From the NCBI RefSeq assembly GCF_001458395.1, contig NZ_CYSR01000030.1:558001-622000 (forward strand): a DNA stretch of 64,000 nucleotides. Reading direction: 5' to 3'. Below are positions 36,444 to 45,512 of this stretch, one piece after another. The stretch's first letter is position 1, and each line of letters opens with the position of its first letter. A program made the position numbers and the translations under genes. Origin of the DNA: Leisingera aquaemixtae. Lineage in GTDB: Bacteria; Pseudomonadota; Alphaproteobacteria; Rhodobacterales; Rhodobacteraceae. A model generated the notes under the pieces. The model searched no databases and was not told the DNA's origin. It saw nothing but the letters and a program-made list of their open reading frames with translations.

Positions 36444-36877
36444 TGCTGCGGATGTTTCTGGCACTGGCCGCAGGCAGCCTGTTCGGGGCCGGTCTGATGT
36501 TTTCGGGGATGACTGACACCACCAAGGTACAGGGGTTCCTGGATATCTTTGGCAACTGGGACCCTACCCTGGCCTTCGTGATGGGCGGCGCGCTGCTGCC
36601 GATGGGGCTGGCCTGGCGGTTGACGGAAGGGCGCAAGCCGGCCGCCGGCGGCAGCTTTCCTTCACCGCCCTCGGCCGAGCTGGACCGGCGGCTTGCTCTT
36701 GGGTCGGTGCTCTTCGGCATCGGCTGGGGGCTGGTGGGCCTGTGCCCCGGCCCGGCGATGGCCTCGCTCAGCTACAACAGCTGGCAAGGCGCGCTGTTCC
36801 TGGCGGCGATGGCCTGCGGCATGATAGCCGCCCCGGCGGTCAGCCGGCATCTGGACCGTGGCGCCGCAAGCGCGTAA
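36443..36877 (+). CDS. YeeE/YedE-family sulfur transport protein, second half
   Basis: 144 residues with about four helices. It holds the second family motif, GLMFSGMTDTTKVQGFLDIFG near residue 17, and GLVGLCPGPAMAS near residue 95 with its cysteine. Translationally coupled to the first half. The pair is expected to import or export thiosulfate-like or persulfide sulfur. Confidence 0.9.
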   Translation: MLRMFLALAAGSLFGAGLMFSGMTDTTKVQGFLDIFGNWDPTLAFVMGGALLPMGLAWRLTEGRKPAAGGSFPSPPSAELDRRLALGSVLFGIGWGLVGLCPGPAMASLSYNSWQGALFLAAMACGMIAAPAVSRHLDRGAASA

Positions 36878-36888
36878 GGAGTCGGCCC

Positions 36889-37314
36889 ATGGATGCACGT
36901 GTAATCACCCCCCGCTATTCGGTCTCGCCGCAGATCTCGGCTGAGGACCTGCCCGCCATTGCCGCCGCCGGCTATAAGACGGTGATCTGCAACCGCCCGG
37001 ACGAGGAAGTGCCGCCCAGCCATCAGGCGGACGCGATCCGCGACGCAGCTGAAGCAGCCGGCCTGCGGTTTGAGGTTCTGCCCTTGACCCACCAGACCAT
37101 GACGCCGGAAAACGTGGCGGCACAGCGCGAGTTCTATGAGAGCAGCGACGGTCCGGTGCTGGCCTATTGCGCCTCCGGCACGCGCAGCTCTGTGGTCTGG
37201 GCGCTGGGTCAGGCCAGCGAATTGAGCGCGGATGATATTCTGCAAAAGACCGCTGCGGCGGGCTATCAGCTGGACGGGCTGCGCCCGGCGCTGGACTCGC
37301 TGGCAAACCGCTGA
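36889..37314 (+). CDS. DUF442 / TIGR01244-family sulfurtransferase
   Basis: A 141-residue phosphatase-fold protein matching the N-terminal domain of Blh. The active-site loop is AYCASGTRSS (about 93-102), a CxxGxR cradle as in tyrosine-phosphatase and rhodanese-like proteins. In related operons it works with the MBL dioxygenase in sulfide detoxification. The AAGGA site overlaps the upstream stop codon. Confidence 0.88.
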   Translation: MDARVITPRYSVSPQISAEDLPAIAAAGYKTVICNRPDEEVPPSHQADAIRDAAEAAGLRFEVLPLTHQTMTPENVAAQREFYESSDGPVLAYCASGTRSSVVWALGQASELSADDILQKTAAAGYQLDGLRPALDSLANR

Positions 37315-37362
37315 AGCCAAGCCTGCATGGGGTTGCGGCCTGCAACCCCAAGCGGCGGCTTC
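37314..37362 (+). terminator. Nested hairpin after the sulfur operon
   Basis: A perfect inner stem GGGGTTGC/GCAACCCC (37329-37336, 37342-37349) within an outer GAAGCC/GGCTTC pairing (37314-37319, 37357-37362). It starts at the DUF442 stop; no T-run follows. Confidence 0.6.
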
Positions 37363-37634
37363 CGGATTGAAGCCTGCCCCCTCTCCAACAGCAAGACCTG
37401 ACTTGATTGCAAACAGCCGTCCCTGCCGGTGCCGGCGGCCGGCTGAACACCCACCGGAAGCACAGGCAGCGGGCATAGCACCGTACGCTTGCTGGTGGTT
37501 TGCTTCTTACAGTCCGTTGAAAGCGCGCCGGAAATGGGACAGCAGAGCGCGCGAATAGTCTGAAGCCAAGGCCGGGCGTGCCGCGCTTCACCCACGCCAA
37601 TCAAGAGTCAGCTTCAGCCCTTCTCTGTCAGGGC
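37363..37634. other. Intergenic region without a recognised gene
   Basis: About 270 bases (320 counting the hairpin) between the sulfur operon and the convergent FliM/FliN-like gene. Frames on both strands are open but give Arg/Pro/Gly-rich sequence. I see no further hairpin or repeat. Confidence 0.45.
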
Positions 37635-38933
37635 TCAGTCCAGCCCGGCCAGCTGCGAGATTTCTACCGCATCGGCGGCCTCGAAATCGCCGAGGTCGGC
37701 GGCGGGAAAGTCGGGCAGATCCGGCAGATCGGGAAGATCCGGCAGCCCGCCGTCCAGGCCATCCAGACCCAGCCCGCCATCACCGTCGAGGTCGGACAAG
37801 TCCAGGCCATCCAGCCCGGCGTCCATGCCGCCCATTCCCCCCATGGCACCGCCATCCAGCGCCGGTGCGGCCTCCAGCGCGGGCAGGCCGCCGTCATCCA
37901 TCGGATCCTGCAGACCCTGGTCGGCAATGCCCATGCCAAGGGCCGGCGGCGCGTCTGGCAGCGCATCCAGGCCGCCCCCATCGGAAAAGCCCATGTCGCC
38001 GCCGCCATCGCCCGCCAGCTTGGCGCCGGACCGGTTCAGCCGGACCGCGCGGGACCCGTTCATCTGGCCCAGCCGCCCCTGCGCCACCGGTTTGCCGCCA
38101 ATGGTCAGCAGGTCGGTTTCATACAGGAACGCCTGATCCAGCGGCAGCGTGTCGCCGATCTTGAGGTCCGTGAAGTCGCGCAGCGGAACCCGCATCTTGC
38201 ACAGGACCGCGGTCAGCTCTGCGCGGATCGAATCGAGGTTGCGGCCCAGCGACGGACCCTGGGCGGCGGCGCCCTTGCTCTCCTGCAGTTCCTCCGCAGT
38301 GGGTTCCGGCAGGATCAGTTTCATCACGCCCTGCATGGCGCCGCAGGCCAGATCCAGGTTCAGCTCGATCACCCGGTAATCGTCAGCCTCCATCCCCAGC
38401 ACCAGGCTGCGCACGTTTTCGACCTGGGCGCCAAAGCGGTAGCCGGTAAAGATTGCCTGATCCGCCTGGCCCTCCAGCATCGACACAACCTTGGCAAAGG
38501 AGCGTTCCAGGAATTCCGCGGTCATTGCAGCGTCGGTGGGGGTGTACAGCCGTTCGTTCGGCGCCTTGCCGATCACCGCGCCGATGGTCTGCTGCTGAAT
38601 CAGCGCCGTCACCGTGGCCGCGTCCATGCTGGCCGCACCGACCCGCCCGTTCGGGCAGTCCAGCACCACAAGCAGGTCTTTGTCGGACAGATTCCGGGCC
38701 AAATCCTCGGAAATGCGGTTGCACTGGCGGGCCGCCAGCACCGCCAGCGGCAGTTCGCACAGATCGGCCGCCGCGCGCGCGAGGGAACGGCGCAACGCCT
38801 TCAGCGTCAGGGAGCTGTTGATCGCCCCTGCGCCTTCCTTGGTTGCTGCCAGCTTGCGTGCAAGCACACTTTGCTTACCGCTGCCCGCCTGTGCTGCTTC
38901 TGTCTCAGACATAGGCTGTTTAACCTGCCCCAT
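37635..38933 (-). CDS. Lone FliM/FliN-family (SpoA domain) protein with acidic repetitive tail
   Basis: 432 residues. The middle resembles the FliM core, and a SpoA (FliN-like) domain covers about 230-300. The last 125 residues are low-complexity, Gly/Asp/Leu/Pro-rich with DGLD and LPD repeats (LPDLPDLPDLPD near 398-409). This tail is not part of FliM or FliN. No other flagellar gene is nearby. The start could also be at 38912. It follows the SLC5-type kinase gene on the same strand. Function unknown: a switch-like adaptor is one guess. Confidence 0.8.
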   Translation of the reverse strand: MGQVKQPMSETEAAQAGSGKQSVLARKLAATKEGAGAINSSLTLKALRRSLARAAADLCELPLAVLAARQCNRISEDLARNLSDKDLLVVLDCPNGRVGAASMDAATVTALIQQQTIGAVIGKAPNERLYTPTDAAMTAEFLERSFAKVVSMLEGQADQAIFTGYRFGAQVENVRSLVLGMEADDYRVIELNLDLACGAMQGVMKLILPEPTAEELQESKGAAAQGPSLGRNLDSIRAELTAVLCKMRVPLRDFTDLKIGDTLPLDQAFLYETDLLTIGGKPVAQGRLGQMNGSRAVRLNRSGAKLAGDGGGDMGFSDGGGLDALPDAPPALGMGIADQGLQDPMDDGGLPALEAAPALDGGAMGGMGGMDAGLDGLDLSDLDGDGGLGLDGLDGGLPDLPDLPDLPDFPAADLGDFEAADAVEISQLAGLD

Positions 38934-38996
38934 ACGCGTCCCGTTTCCCCGTTTTTACCCGAAAGGAGGTTAACAACTCCTATACCTCACAGCGGG

Positions 38997-41675
38997 TTAC
39001 GCCGCCTTTTCGCCCGCAGCGGGTAGGGAAACCCGGAAAGCGCCGCCGCTGTGGCCCGGCAGGTAGCAGATATCGCCGCCAAGCCGCTGCATGACCTCGC
39101 GGCAGATCGCCAGACCGAGCCCGGCACCGCCCGCGCGCTCAGGGCTGACGCGGGAGAATTTTTCGAAAATCATCTGCCGGAAATCCGCGGGCACGCCGCT
39201 GCCGTTATCCGTGAAATCAATATGCAGGCGGCCGCCGGCGGCGTTGGCGGAGATGGTCAGCTCCGGCTTCTCCGCGTCGCAGTATTTCTGGGCATTGGCG
39301 ATCAGGTTGATGAACACCTGCGCCAGCCGGTCAAGATCCGAGGAGATGCGGAAAGTCTCCGTCTCCGGGCTGCGGATCACCTTCAGCGGCCGGTCCGACC
39401 CCGCCAGCGCCGCCGCGACTGCATGGTCCAGCACTTCCGGCAGGGTGCCCGCCGTCATGTTGAGGCTCACCTGGCCGTTTTCCAGCACGCTCAGGTCCAG
39501 AAGGTCGTTGAGCAGCCGGGTCAGCCGCAGCGTCTCGTCATGGATGATACCGGCATAGTGGCGCTGCTCCTTGGGGTTGAGCTGTCCGTCGTCGCGCAGA
39601 ATTTCCGAGAACGCCCGGATTGAGGTCATCGGCGTGCGCAGCTCATGGCTCACCTGGCTAAGAAACGCATCCTTCTGCTCAGAAAGCTGGGTCAGCTTTT
39701 CGTTTGTTTCCCGCAGCTTGCGCGCTGTTGCCGACAGCTCTGCCGATTGCGCCTCAAGACGGCTGGAGTATTCCAGCATCTGCGCCGTCTCATCCGCCAC
39801 CGCCAAAAGATCCTGCACAGAGACCGACGAGCCGCCGACAATCTGGCCGATCATCGCATGCGCCGCCGCTGCCCCGATGGAGGCGCTAAGCTCGCGCTCC
39901 AGCCGCTCCAGGAAGGCCGGCGTCGGCTCCGGCAAGGGCCCGCGGCCGCCCTGGCGCAGCCGCTCGCGCTGGAAGAACGCCTGCGCCTCCGGCGCGCCAA
40001 GGATCCTCTGCGACATGATCATGAGGTCTTCGGATTGCGCCACGGATCCGGTCCAGCCGCGCGGACCCGCGGAATGGTCGAAGACATTGACGAATTGCGC
40101 CCCCTGCAGCCGCTCCAGCGGGCTCGGGAAGCTCACCAGCGACACCAGGCAGAACGCCAGGGCATTGAGGCTCATCGACCACATCACCGCATGGACGGTC
40201 GGGTCCAGCCCCTCGATCCCGAACAGCGCCTCCGGCCGCAGCCAGGCCAGGCCAAACAGGCCCTCGCGCAGGATATGCTCGGGCAGCAGCCCGCCGCCCA
40301 GCGCCGGCAGCAGCATTGTATAAAGCCAGATGGCAAAGCCCACGGTGAGACCGGCCAGGGCGCCGGAGCGGGTGGCGCCGCGCCAGAACAGCCCGCCGAC
40401 GAGTGCGGGCAGGATCTGCGCCACCCCGGCAAAGGAGATCAGGCCGATGGCCGCCAGCGCGGCGGCGCCGCCGGACAGGTGATAATAGAAATACCCCAGC
40501 GCCATGATCACCGCGATCGACACCCGGCGCGAAAACAGCACCACATCGCGCACATCGCCCGAGACCGAGGCCCGGCGGCTTTGCAGCCGCAGCCAGACCG
40601 GCATCACGATATGGTTCGACACCATCGTCGACAGCGCCATGGCCGCCACGATCACCATCGAGGTCGCGGAGGAGAAGCCGCCCAGGAACGACAGCACCGC
40701 CAGCCCTTGCTGCCCCTGCTGCAGCGGCACCGTCAGAACGAACATGTCCGGGTTGGCGCCCGCGGGCAGCAGCTCCAGCCCGACCACGGCGATCGGCACC
40801 ACGAACATCGAGATCAGCAGCAGGTAGAGCGGAAACGCCCAAGAGGCGATGCGCAGGTGGCGCTCGTCCTCATTTTCCACCACCATCACCTGAAACATCC
40901 GCGGCAGGCAGACAAAGGCGGCAGCGGCCAGGAAGGTGATGGTGGCCCAGCGGCTGCCATCGACGTTCCAGTGGCCGATCTGCGAGGCATCAATGCGCTG
41001 CAGCGTCTGGCCGACACCGCCCGCCACGCCCCAGACCACAAACACCCCGACCGCCAGCAGCGCCGCCAGCTTGACGATCGCCTCCAGCGCAATGGCGGTC
41101 ACCACCCCGTGGTGGCGCTCGTTGGCGTTGAGGTTGCGGGTGCCGAACAGGATTGCAAACACCGCCAGCCCGGCGGCCACCCAGAATACGGTCGAGGTCT
41201 CGTTGTAGCCGCGCAAGGGGTCGGCCTCGGCAAAGATGGCAAAGGACAGGGTGACCGACTGCAGCTGCAGCGAAATATAGGGGGTAACGCCAATCACCGC
41301 GAGGATGGTCACCCCGGTGGCCAGCAGGTTCGACTTGCCATAGCGCGAAGAGATCAGGTCGGCGATCGAGGTGATCCGCTGGCTGCGCCCGATCCGCACC
41401 AGCTTGCGCAGGCCCCACCACCAGCCGATCATCACCAGCGACGGGCCAAGGTAGATGGTCACGAACTCCAGTCCCGACCGCGCCGCATAGCCGACCGCGC
41501 CGTAAAAGGTCCAGGCGGTGCAGTAGACCGACAGCGACAGCGTGTAGATCAGCGGCGAGCGCATCCAGGCGGCACTGCGGCCGCGGGCGGCCATCCGGTC
41601 GGCCCAGAAGGCGATGAAGAACAGGAAGGCCACATAGGCAAGGCAGACAAAGGCCAGCACATTCAGGGAGGCCAT
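38997..41675 (-). CDS. Hybrid SLC5-type symporter-histidine kinase (CbrA-like)
   Basis: 892 residues. An N-terminal sodium:solute-symporter-like domain of about 13 helices (about 5-520) leads through a linker and coiled region (about 590-670) to a HisKA domain with SQVSHELRTP (His677) and an ATPase domain (N790/N794 box, DNGSGVP near 823, GAGLGLAI near 850). There is no receiver domain. CbrA-type proteins couple a transporter-like sensor to phosphorelay. It follows the small membrane protein and response regulator genes, overlapping the former. Confidence 0.92.
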   Translation of the reverse strand: MASLNVLAFVCLAYVAFLFFIAFWADRMAARGRSAAWMRSPLIYTLSLSVYCTAWTFYGAVGYAARSGLEFVTIYLGPSLVMIGWWWGLRKLVRIGRSQRITSIADLISSRYGKSNLLATGVTILAVIGVTPYISLQLQSVTLSFAIFAEADPLRGYNETSTVFWVAAGLAVFAILFGTRNLNANERHHGVVTAIALEAIVKLAALLAVGVFVVWGVAGGVGQTLQRIDASQIGHWNVDGSRWATITFLAAAAFVCLPRMFQVMVVENEDERHLRIASWAFPLYLLLISMFVVPIAVVGLELLPAGANPDMFVLTVPLQQGQQGLAVLSFLGGFSSATSMVIVAAMALSTMVSNHIVMPVWLRLQSRRASVSGDVRDVVLFSRRVSIAVIMALGYFYYHLSGGAAALAAIGLISFAGVAQILPALVGGLFWRGATRSGALAGLTVGFAIWLYTMLLPALGGGLLPEHILREGLFGLAWLRPEALFGIEGLDPTVHAVMWSMSLNALAFCLVSLVSFPSPLERLQGAQFVNVFDHSAGPRGWTGSVAQSEDLMIMSQRILGAPEAQAFFQRERLRQGGRGPLPEPTPAFLERLERELSASIGAAAAHAMIGQIVGGSSVSVQDLLAVADETAQMLEYSSRLEAQSAELSATARKLRETNEKLTQLSEQKDAFLSQVSHELRTPMTSIRAFSEILRDDGQLNPKEQRHYAGIIHDETLRLTRLLNDLLDLSVLENGQVSLNMTAGTLPEVLDHAVAAALAGSDRPLKVIRSPETETFRISSDLDRLAQVFINLIANAQKYCDAEKPELTISANAAGGRLHIDFTDNGSGVPADFRQMIFEKFSRVSPERAGGAGLGLAICREVMQRLGGDICYLPGHSGGAFRVSLPAAGEKAA

Positions 41676-42019
41676 CAGGCGTCCTCCGGGCCGGCGGGGC
41701 CGTCCCCGGGAAGCTCCGCCCCGTCCGGCCCGCCGCCGGTCCAGTGATCAGCCCACCGCTGCACTGTCAGGCTGAAGGCGAAACAGGCGCCGATCAGGCC
41801 GATCCAGACCGCGAACACATAGATGATGGCCGAAGACATGCTGACCCCGCCGCGCGCGGCCGGATGGGTCGAGGCCTCAGGCCACAGCAGCGGCAGCGCC
41901 AGCAGCAGCACCCCCAGCACCGGCAGCAGCCGGGCGATGTCCATCAGGCGGCGGCGGCGGTAGGTCTGGCGTTCCGCGCGGGTGCCCGTTTGCTCTCTGG
42001 GGCTGCCGTCCCGGGTCAT
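41675..42019 (-). CDS. Small membrane protein between response regulator and SLC5-kinase
   Basis: 114 residues with two membrane helices (about 26-45 and 60-82), a basic N-terminus and a Gly/Pro/Glu-rich tail. It overlaps the response regulator stop (ATGA) and shares one base with the kinase start. It recalls the small DUF4212 partners of SSS symporters, but similarity is not clear; it may be an accessory subunit of the kinase's transporter-like domain. Confidence 0.75.
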   Translation of the reverse strand: MTRDGSPREQTGTRAERQTYRRRRLMDIARLLPVLGVLLLALPLLWPEASTHPAARGGVSMSSAIIYVFAVWIGLIGACFAFSLTVQRWADHWTGGGPDGAELPGDGPAGPEDA

Positions 42020-42396
42020 CCCTGCCCGGCCTGGGCGTGCAGGTCCCGCACTGCGGTCAGCACCTCGGCGTTGGAAAAGGGTTTGGTCATGAACCGGGTG
42101 ACGCCGGCCTTTTCCGCCATCTCGCGGTCGCGCATCTGGCCGCGGGCGGTCAGCATCAGCACCGGCAGCGCCTGCATCCCCCCCTCGGCGCGCAGCTCGC
42201 GCACGATCTCCAGCCCGCTTTTGCCCGGCAGCATCAGATCCAGAATCACCAGGTCGGGATTGGCATCCCGGATCACCTCCACCGCAGTGGCGCCATCGGT
42301 GTGCGCATCCACGCTCCACCCGTCCCGGGTCAGCAGAAACCGGATGGCCTCGGTGATATTCGGCTCATCTTCGATCAGTACAACATGCCTGCCCAT
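42016..42396 (-). CDS. Single-domain response regulator
   Basis: A 126-residue CheY-like receiver without an output domain. The acidic pocket D10/E11, phospho-acceptor D53 (ILDLMLPG), T83 and K105 (MTKPF) are all present. The start at 42396 has a GGGAGGA site; longer frames add a basic stretch. It is encoded with the SLC5-type kinase, its likely partner. With no DNA-binding domain its output must be protein contact. Confidence 0.9.
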   Translation of the reverse strand: MGRHVVLIEDEPNITEAIRFLLTRDGWSVDAHTDGATAVEVIRDANPDLVILDLMLPGKSGLEIVRELRAEGGMQALPVLMLTARGQMRDREMAEKAGVTRFMTKPFSNAEVLTAVRDLHAQAGQG

Positions 42397-42488
42397 CAGC
42401 AGAAATTCCTCCCGGCGCCCCCTGCCGGACAAGCCGGTGCGGGCACGCATTCCTTTTGGCGCAGGTTAGCCCCGCCGCCATGTTGCTG

Positions 42489-43787
42489 TCAAAACTCTTC
42501 CTTCAGGATCGACGGCTCGCGCCGGGCCGGACAGCCGCGGCGCGGGCAGATCCGGCAGCTGGCACCGACCGGCTGCGGATCCTGCGCGTCCTGCCCGCCG
42601 GGCAGGATCAGCATCACTGCCCGGTACAGCGGGTCAGCCCCGAAATCCGGCATCTCCAGCGGCCAGGCCACCGCCATGCAGTCAAAGGCCGCCGCGTTGC
42701 GCCCCTGCTGCACCACGTTGCGCCGCACCGGAACCTGCGGGCGCACCAGCGCGGTGTAAAGCGGCCACAACGGACAGGACGCCCCGAACCGCGGCATGGC
42801 AAAGCCGGTCACCGGCTTGCGGAACAAAAGCGTGCCGGAGGCGTCGCAGATCACCAGCCCGGCCTCGCGGCCCAGCACCTCTTCCGGCAGCGCAGCCAGA
42901 CGGCGAAGCACCACTGGCAGGCCGCAGCCGAACTGCCGCGCCAGCGCCACCGGATCCAGCCCGCCAGAGCGGATCCCGCGCGCCAGCGCCGGCAGCGGCA
43001 TGGCGCGGGCATCCGCCTGATACTGCTCCAGCGCCGCGCGGGCCAGGCTGCGGGCCGCTTCGCTCACCAGTTCCGGCGCGTGCTGCACCAGCTCCTGCGG
43101 CACGGCAGTGCCCTCCTCCAGCGCCGGGAAATGGAAGCCGCTCGCCTGCAGGAAGGCCTCGGCCTCCTCCTGCGGCATGCCGCGGCGGTCCTCGCCGGTG
43201 TCGCCCTCATCCAGAAAGCTGACCAGCGCCCGGCTGCTTTCGGACAGGCGCAGCGAATCCTGGTTGAGGTTCTTGTGGAAACGGTCGCGCCACTCCGGTT
43301 CCAGCTCGCCGGTTTCCGCCAGAATCGACGCGGTGGAGCGGATCGCGGCGGCGGTCGACAGCACCTCATGCACCGAGGCCGCCAGGTTGGGGTCATGGGT
43401 CAGCCGGTCCGAGAGCGTCTCGACCGTGCGCTCCAGCGTGGCGATGCGGCGGTGGCCGGAGGCCAGCACCTCGGCCCAGCCCGGAAACCGGCCGGCGAAC
43501 TCGTCCACCCGGTCCAGCTCCGCCACCGGCACGCCGCTGTCTGCCGCCGCCTCCCGCAGGGTGGAGATCAGCGCCGCCTCCGCCCCCTCGCTTAGCATCG
43601 AGGGTTCGACCCCCAAAACCCCGGCAATGCCGACCAGAAGCTTGCCGCCGATTCTGCGCCGATTGTGCTCAATCAGGTTGAGATAAGAGGCTGAAATCCC
43701 TGCCTCCCGCGCCAATTCAGCCTGCCGCAACCCCAGGATGAGCCTGCGTTCGCGGATCCGGCTGCCGGTCAAGGTGTCGCGTGCCAT
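42489..43787 (-). CDS. XRE-family short-chain fatty acyl transcriptional regulator (ScfR/RamB type)
   Basis: 432 residues. An N-terminal helix-turn-helix (about 8-62, LRQAELAREAGISASYLNLIEHNRRRIG) is followed by a middle region and the DUF2083-type domain ending in a cysteine-rich CRICPRRGCPARRE motif. RamB and ScfR relatives control acetate, propionate and glyoxylate genes. It is divergent from the HAAT ABC operon, and upstream of the SLC5 two-component genes. Start at 43787 fits the family. Confidence 0.88.
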   Translation of the reverse strand: MARDTLTGSRIRERRLILGLRQAELAREAGISASYLNLIEHNRRRIGGKLLVGIAGVLGVEPSMLSEGAEAALISTLREAAADSGVPVAELDRVDEFAGRFPGWAEVLASGHRRIATLERTVETLSDRLTHDPNLAASVHEVLSTAAAIRSTASILAETGELEPEWRDRFHKNLNQDSLRLSESSRALVSFLDEGDTGEDRRGMPQEEAEAFLQASGFHFPALEEGTAVPQELVQHAPELVSEAARSLARAALEQYQADARAMPLPALARGIRSGGLDPVALARQFGCGLPVVLRRLAALPEEVLGREAGLVICDASGTLLFRKPVTGFAMPRFGASCPLWPLYTALVRPQVPVRRNVVQQGRNAAAFDCMAVAWPLEMPDFGADPLYRAVMLILPGGQDAQDPQPVGASCRICPRRGCPARREPSILKEEF

Positions 43788-44018
43788 GCGGACAGGCCTC
43801 CCAAAACACTTCCAATTCAAGGGCTTTCTGCAACGCAATATAACTTTGTTTACAGTATGCCACGGAATATTGTTCATTTATTTACAGAATTTTCAAGCTG
43901 CAAAAGGGTTTTATTGCTTGGGTTTACATGACGCTCCCATACTGATTTTGCACTTACCGTGCTGGTACCGCGCAGAAGTGAGGAGCTGCAAGGCACCAAT
44001 CATATTAGGGAGGAATAC
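43788..44018. promoter_or_regulatory. Divergent promoter region with three TTTACA repeats
   Basis: An AT-rich 231-base region between the ScfR-type gene and the ABC operon. TTTACA recurs at 43849-43854, 43881-43886 and 43923-43928, spacings of 32 and 42 bases, close to 3 and 4 helical turns. A GCAAAAGGGTTTT stretch lies at about 43900-43912. Confidence 0.5.
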
Positions 44019-45365
44019 ATGTCTAAATTTGACGTTTCGCGCCGTGGTGTCTTGAAGACCGGCGCAATGGCAGGCGCTGGAGTGGCGCTGCCGACCATCT
44101 TCACCGCCTCATCCGCCGCGGCCTTCACCAATGAGCCGACCGGCAGCACCGTCACCCTGGGCTTCAACGTGCCGCAGACCGGACCCTACGCCGACGAAGG
44201 CGCCGACGAGCTGCGCGCCTATGAGCTGGCGGTCGAGCATCTGAACGGCGGCGGTGACGGCGGCATGATGAACACCTTCAGTTCCAAGGCGCTGCAGGGC
44301 AACGGCATCCTGGGCAAGAAGGTCGAATACGTCACCGGCGACACCCAGACCAAATCCGACGCCGCCCGCGCCTCTGCCAAGTCGATGATCGAAAAAGACG
44401 GCGCGGTGATGATCACCGGCGGCTCCTCCTCCGGCGTGGCCATCGCGGTGCAGGGTCTCTGCCAGGAGGCAGGCGTGATCTTCATGGCCGGTCTCACCCA
44501 CTCCAACGACACCACCGGCAAGGACAAGAAGGCCAACGGTTTCCGCCATTTCTTCAACGGCTACATGTCGGGCGCGGCGCTGGCACCGGTGCTCAAGAAC
44601 CTCTATGGCACTGACCGCACCGCCTATCACCTGACCGCCGACTACACCTGGGGCTGGACTCAGGAAGAGTCGATCGCCGCCGCCACCGAAGCCCTGGGCT
44701 GGCAGACCGTGAACAAGGTCCGCACCCCGCTGGCGGCCACCGACTTCTCCTCCTACATCGCGCCGGTTCTGAACTCGGGCGCGGATGTGCTGGTGCTGAA
44801 CCACTATGGCGGCAACATGGTGAACTCGCTGACCAATGCGGTGCAGTTCGGTCTGCGCGACAAGGTGGTGAACGGCAAGAACTTCGAAATCGTGGTGCCG
44901 CTCTATTCCCGCCTGATGGCCAAGGGTGCCGGCGAAAACGTGAAGGGCATCCATGGCTCCACCAACTGGCACTGGACGCTGCAGGACGAGGGTTCCAAGG
45001 CCTTCGTGAAATCCTTCGGGACCAAATACGGCTTCCCGCCGAGCCAGGCAGCGCACACCTGCTACGTGCAGACGCTGCTTTATGCGGATGCGGTGGAACG
45101 GGCCGGCAGCTTCAACCCCTGTGCCGTCGTCGAAGCCCTCGAGGGCTATGAGTTCGACGGTCTGGGCAACGGACCGACCCTGTACCGCGCCGAAGACCAC
45201 CAGTGCTTCAAGGACGTTCTGGTGGTGCGCGGGAAAGAAAATCCGACCTCGGAATTCGACCTTCTGGAAGTGGTCGAGGTCACGCCGCGCGCGCAGGTGG
45301 AATACGCACCGGATCACCCGATGTTTGCCGGCGGCAACCTCGGCGCCTGCAATCCGGGCGCCTAA
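44019..45365 (+). CDS. HAAT-type ABC substrate-binding protein with Tat signal
   Basis: 448 residues of the Peripla_BP_6 (Liv/urea/amide) type. The N-terminus has a twin-arginine signal (SRRGVLKTGAMAGAGVALPTIF, AAA-F cleavage near 35). The fold opens with VTLGFNVPQTGPYADEG and includes GGSSSGVAIAVQ and the YTWGWTQ segment. An AGGGAGGA site precedes the ATG. It starts a five-gene importer divergent from a short-chain-acyl regulator; the ligand (amide, amino acid or carboxylate) is not resolved. Confidence 0.92.
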   Translation: MSKFDVSRRGVLKTGAMAGAGVALPTIFTASSAAAFTNEPTGSTVTLGFNVPQTGPYADEGADELRAYELAVEHLNGGGDGGMMNTFSSKALQGNGILGKKVEYVTGDTQTKSDAARASAKSMIEKDGAVMITGGSSSGVAIAVQGLCQEAGVIFMAGLTHSNDTTGKDKKANGFRHFFNGYMSGAALAPVLKNLYGTDRTAYHLTADYTWGWTQEESIAAATEALGWQTVNKVRTPLAATDFSSYIAPVLNSGADVLVLNHYGGNMVNSLTNAVQFGLRDKVVNGKNFEIVVPLYSRLMAKGAGENVKGIHGSTNWHWTLQDEGSKAFVKSFGTKYGFPPSQAAHTCYVQTLLYADAVERAGSFNPCAVVEALEGYEFDGLGNGPTLYRAEDHQCFKDVLVVRGKENPTSEFDLLEVVEVTPRAQVEYAPDHPMFAGGNLGACNPGA

Positions 45366-45378
45366 GCCCCGCAGATCC

Positions 45379-45403
45379 GGCCGGGCGCCTGACGCGCCCG
45401 GCC
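45379..45403 (+). terminator. Intercistronic hairpin after the ABC binding-protein gene
   Basis: A perfect 10-bp stem GGCCGGGCGC (45379-45388) and GCGCCCGGCC (45394-45403), with only TTCC after it. Such hairpins between binding-protein and permease genes usually raise the relative amount of binding protein. Confidence 0.75.
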
Positions 45404-45512
45404 TTCCATCCCGGACCGGCAACCGGACGCGCGGCGTTCGACCGGGGGCGAGAAGCCCCTGAACCGACCGGTTTTATCTCTACCACCCAGACTAACCCCG
45501 GGGGCGGGATCC

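Noticed and set aside
35119-37314. Sulfur operon as part of the sox system at the window end
   Set aside because: It is 25 kb away and of the persulfide detoxification type; no shared regulator or site was seen.
37266-37604. Possible small genes in the gap between the sulfur operon and the FliM/FliN-like gene
   Set aside because: Several frames are open on both strands but none has a ribosome site, a signal, or a recognisable composition.
39645-41747. A 700-codon open frame on the plus strand opposite the SLC5-type kinase
   Set aside because: It is antisense to a gene with clear domains, and its translation is rich in His, Gln and Arg, as expected from the complement of GC-rich codons.
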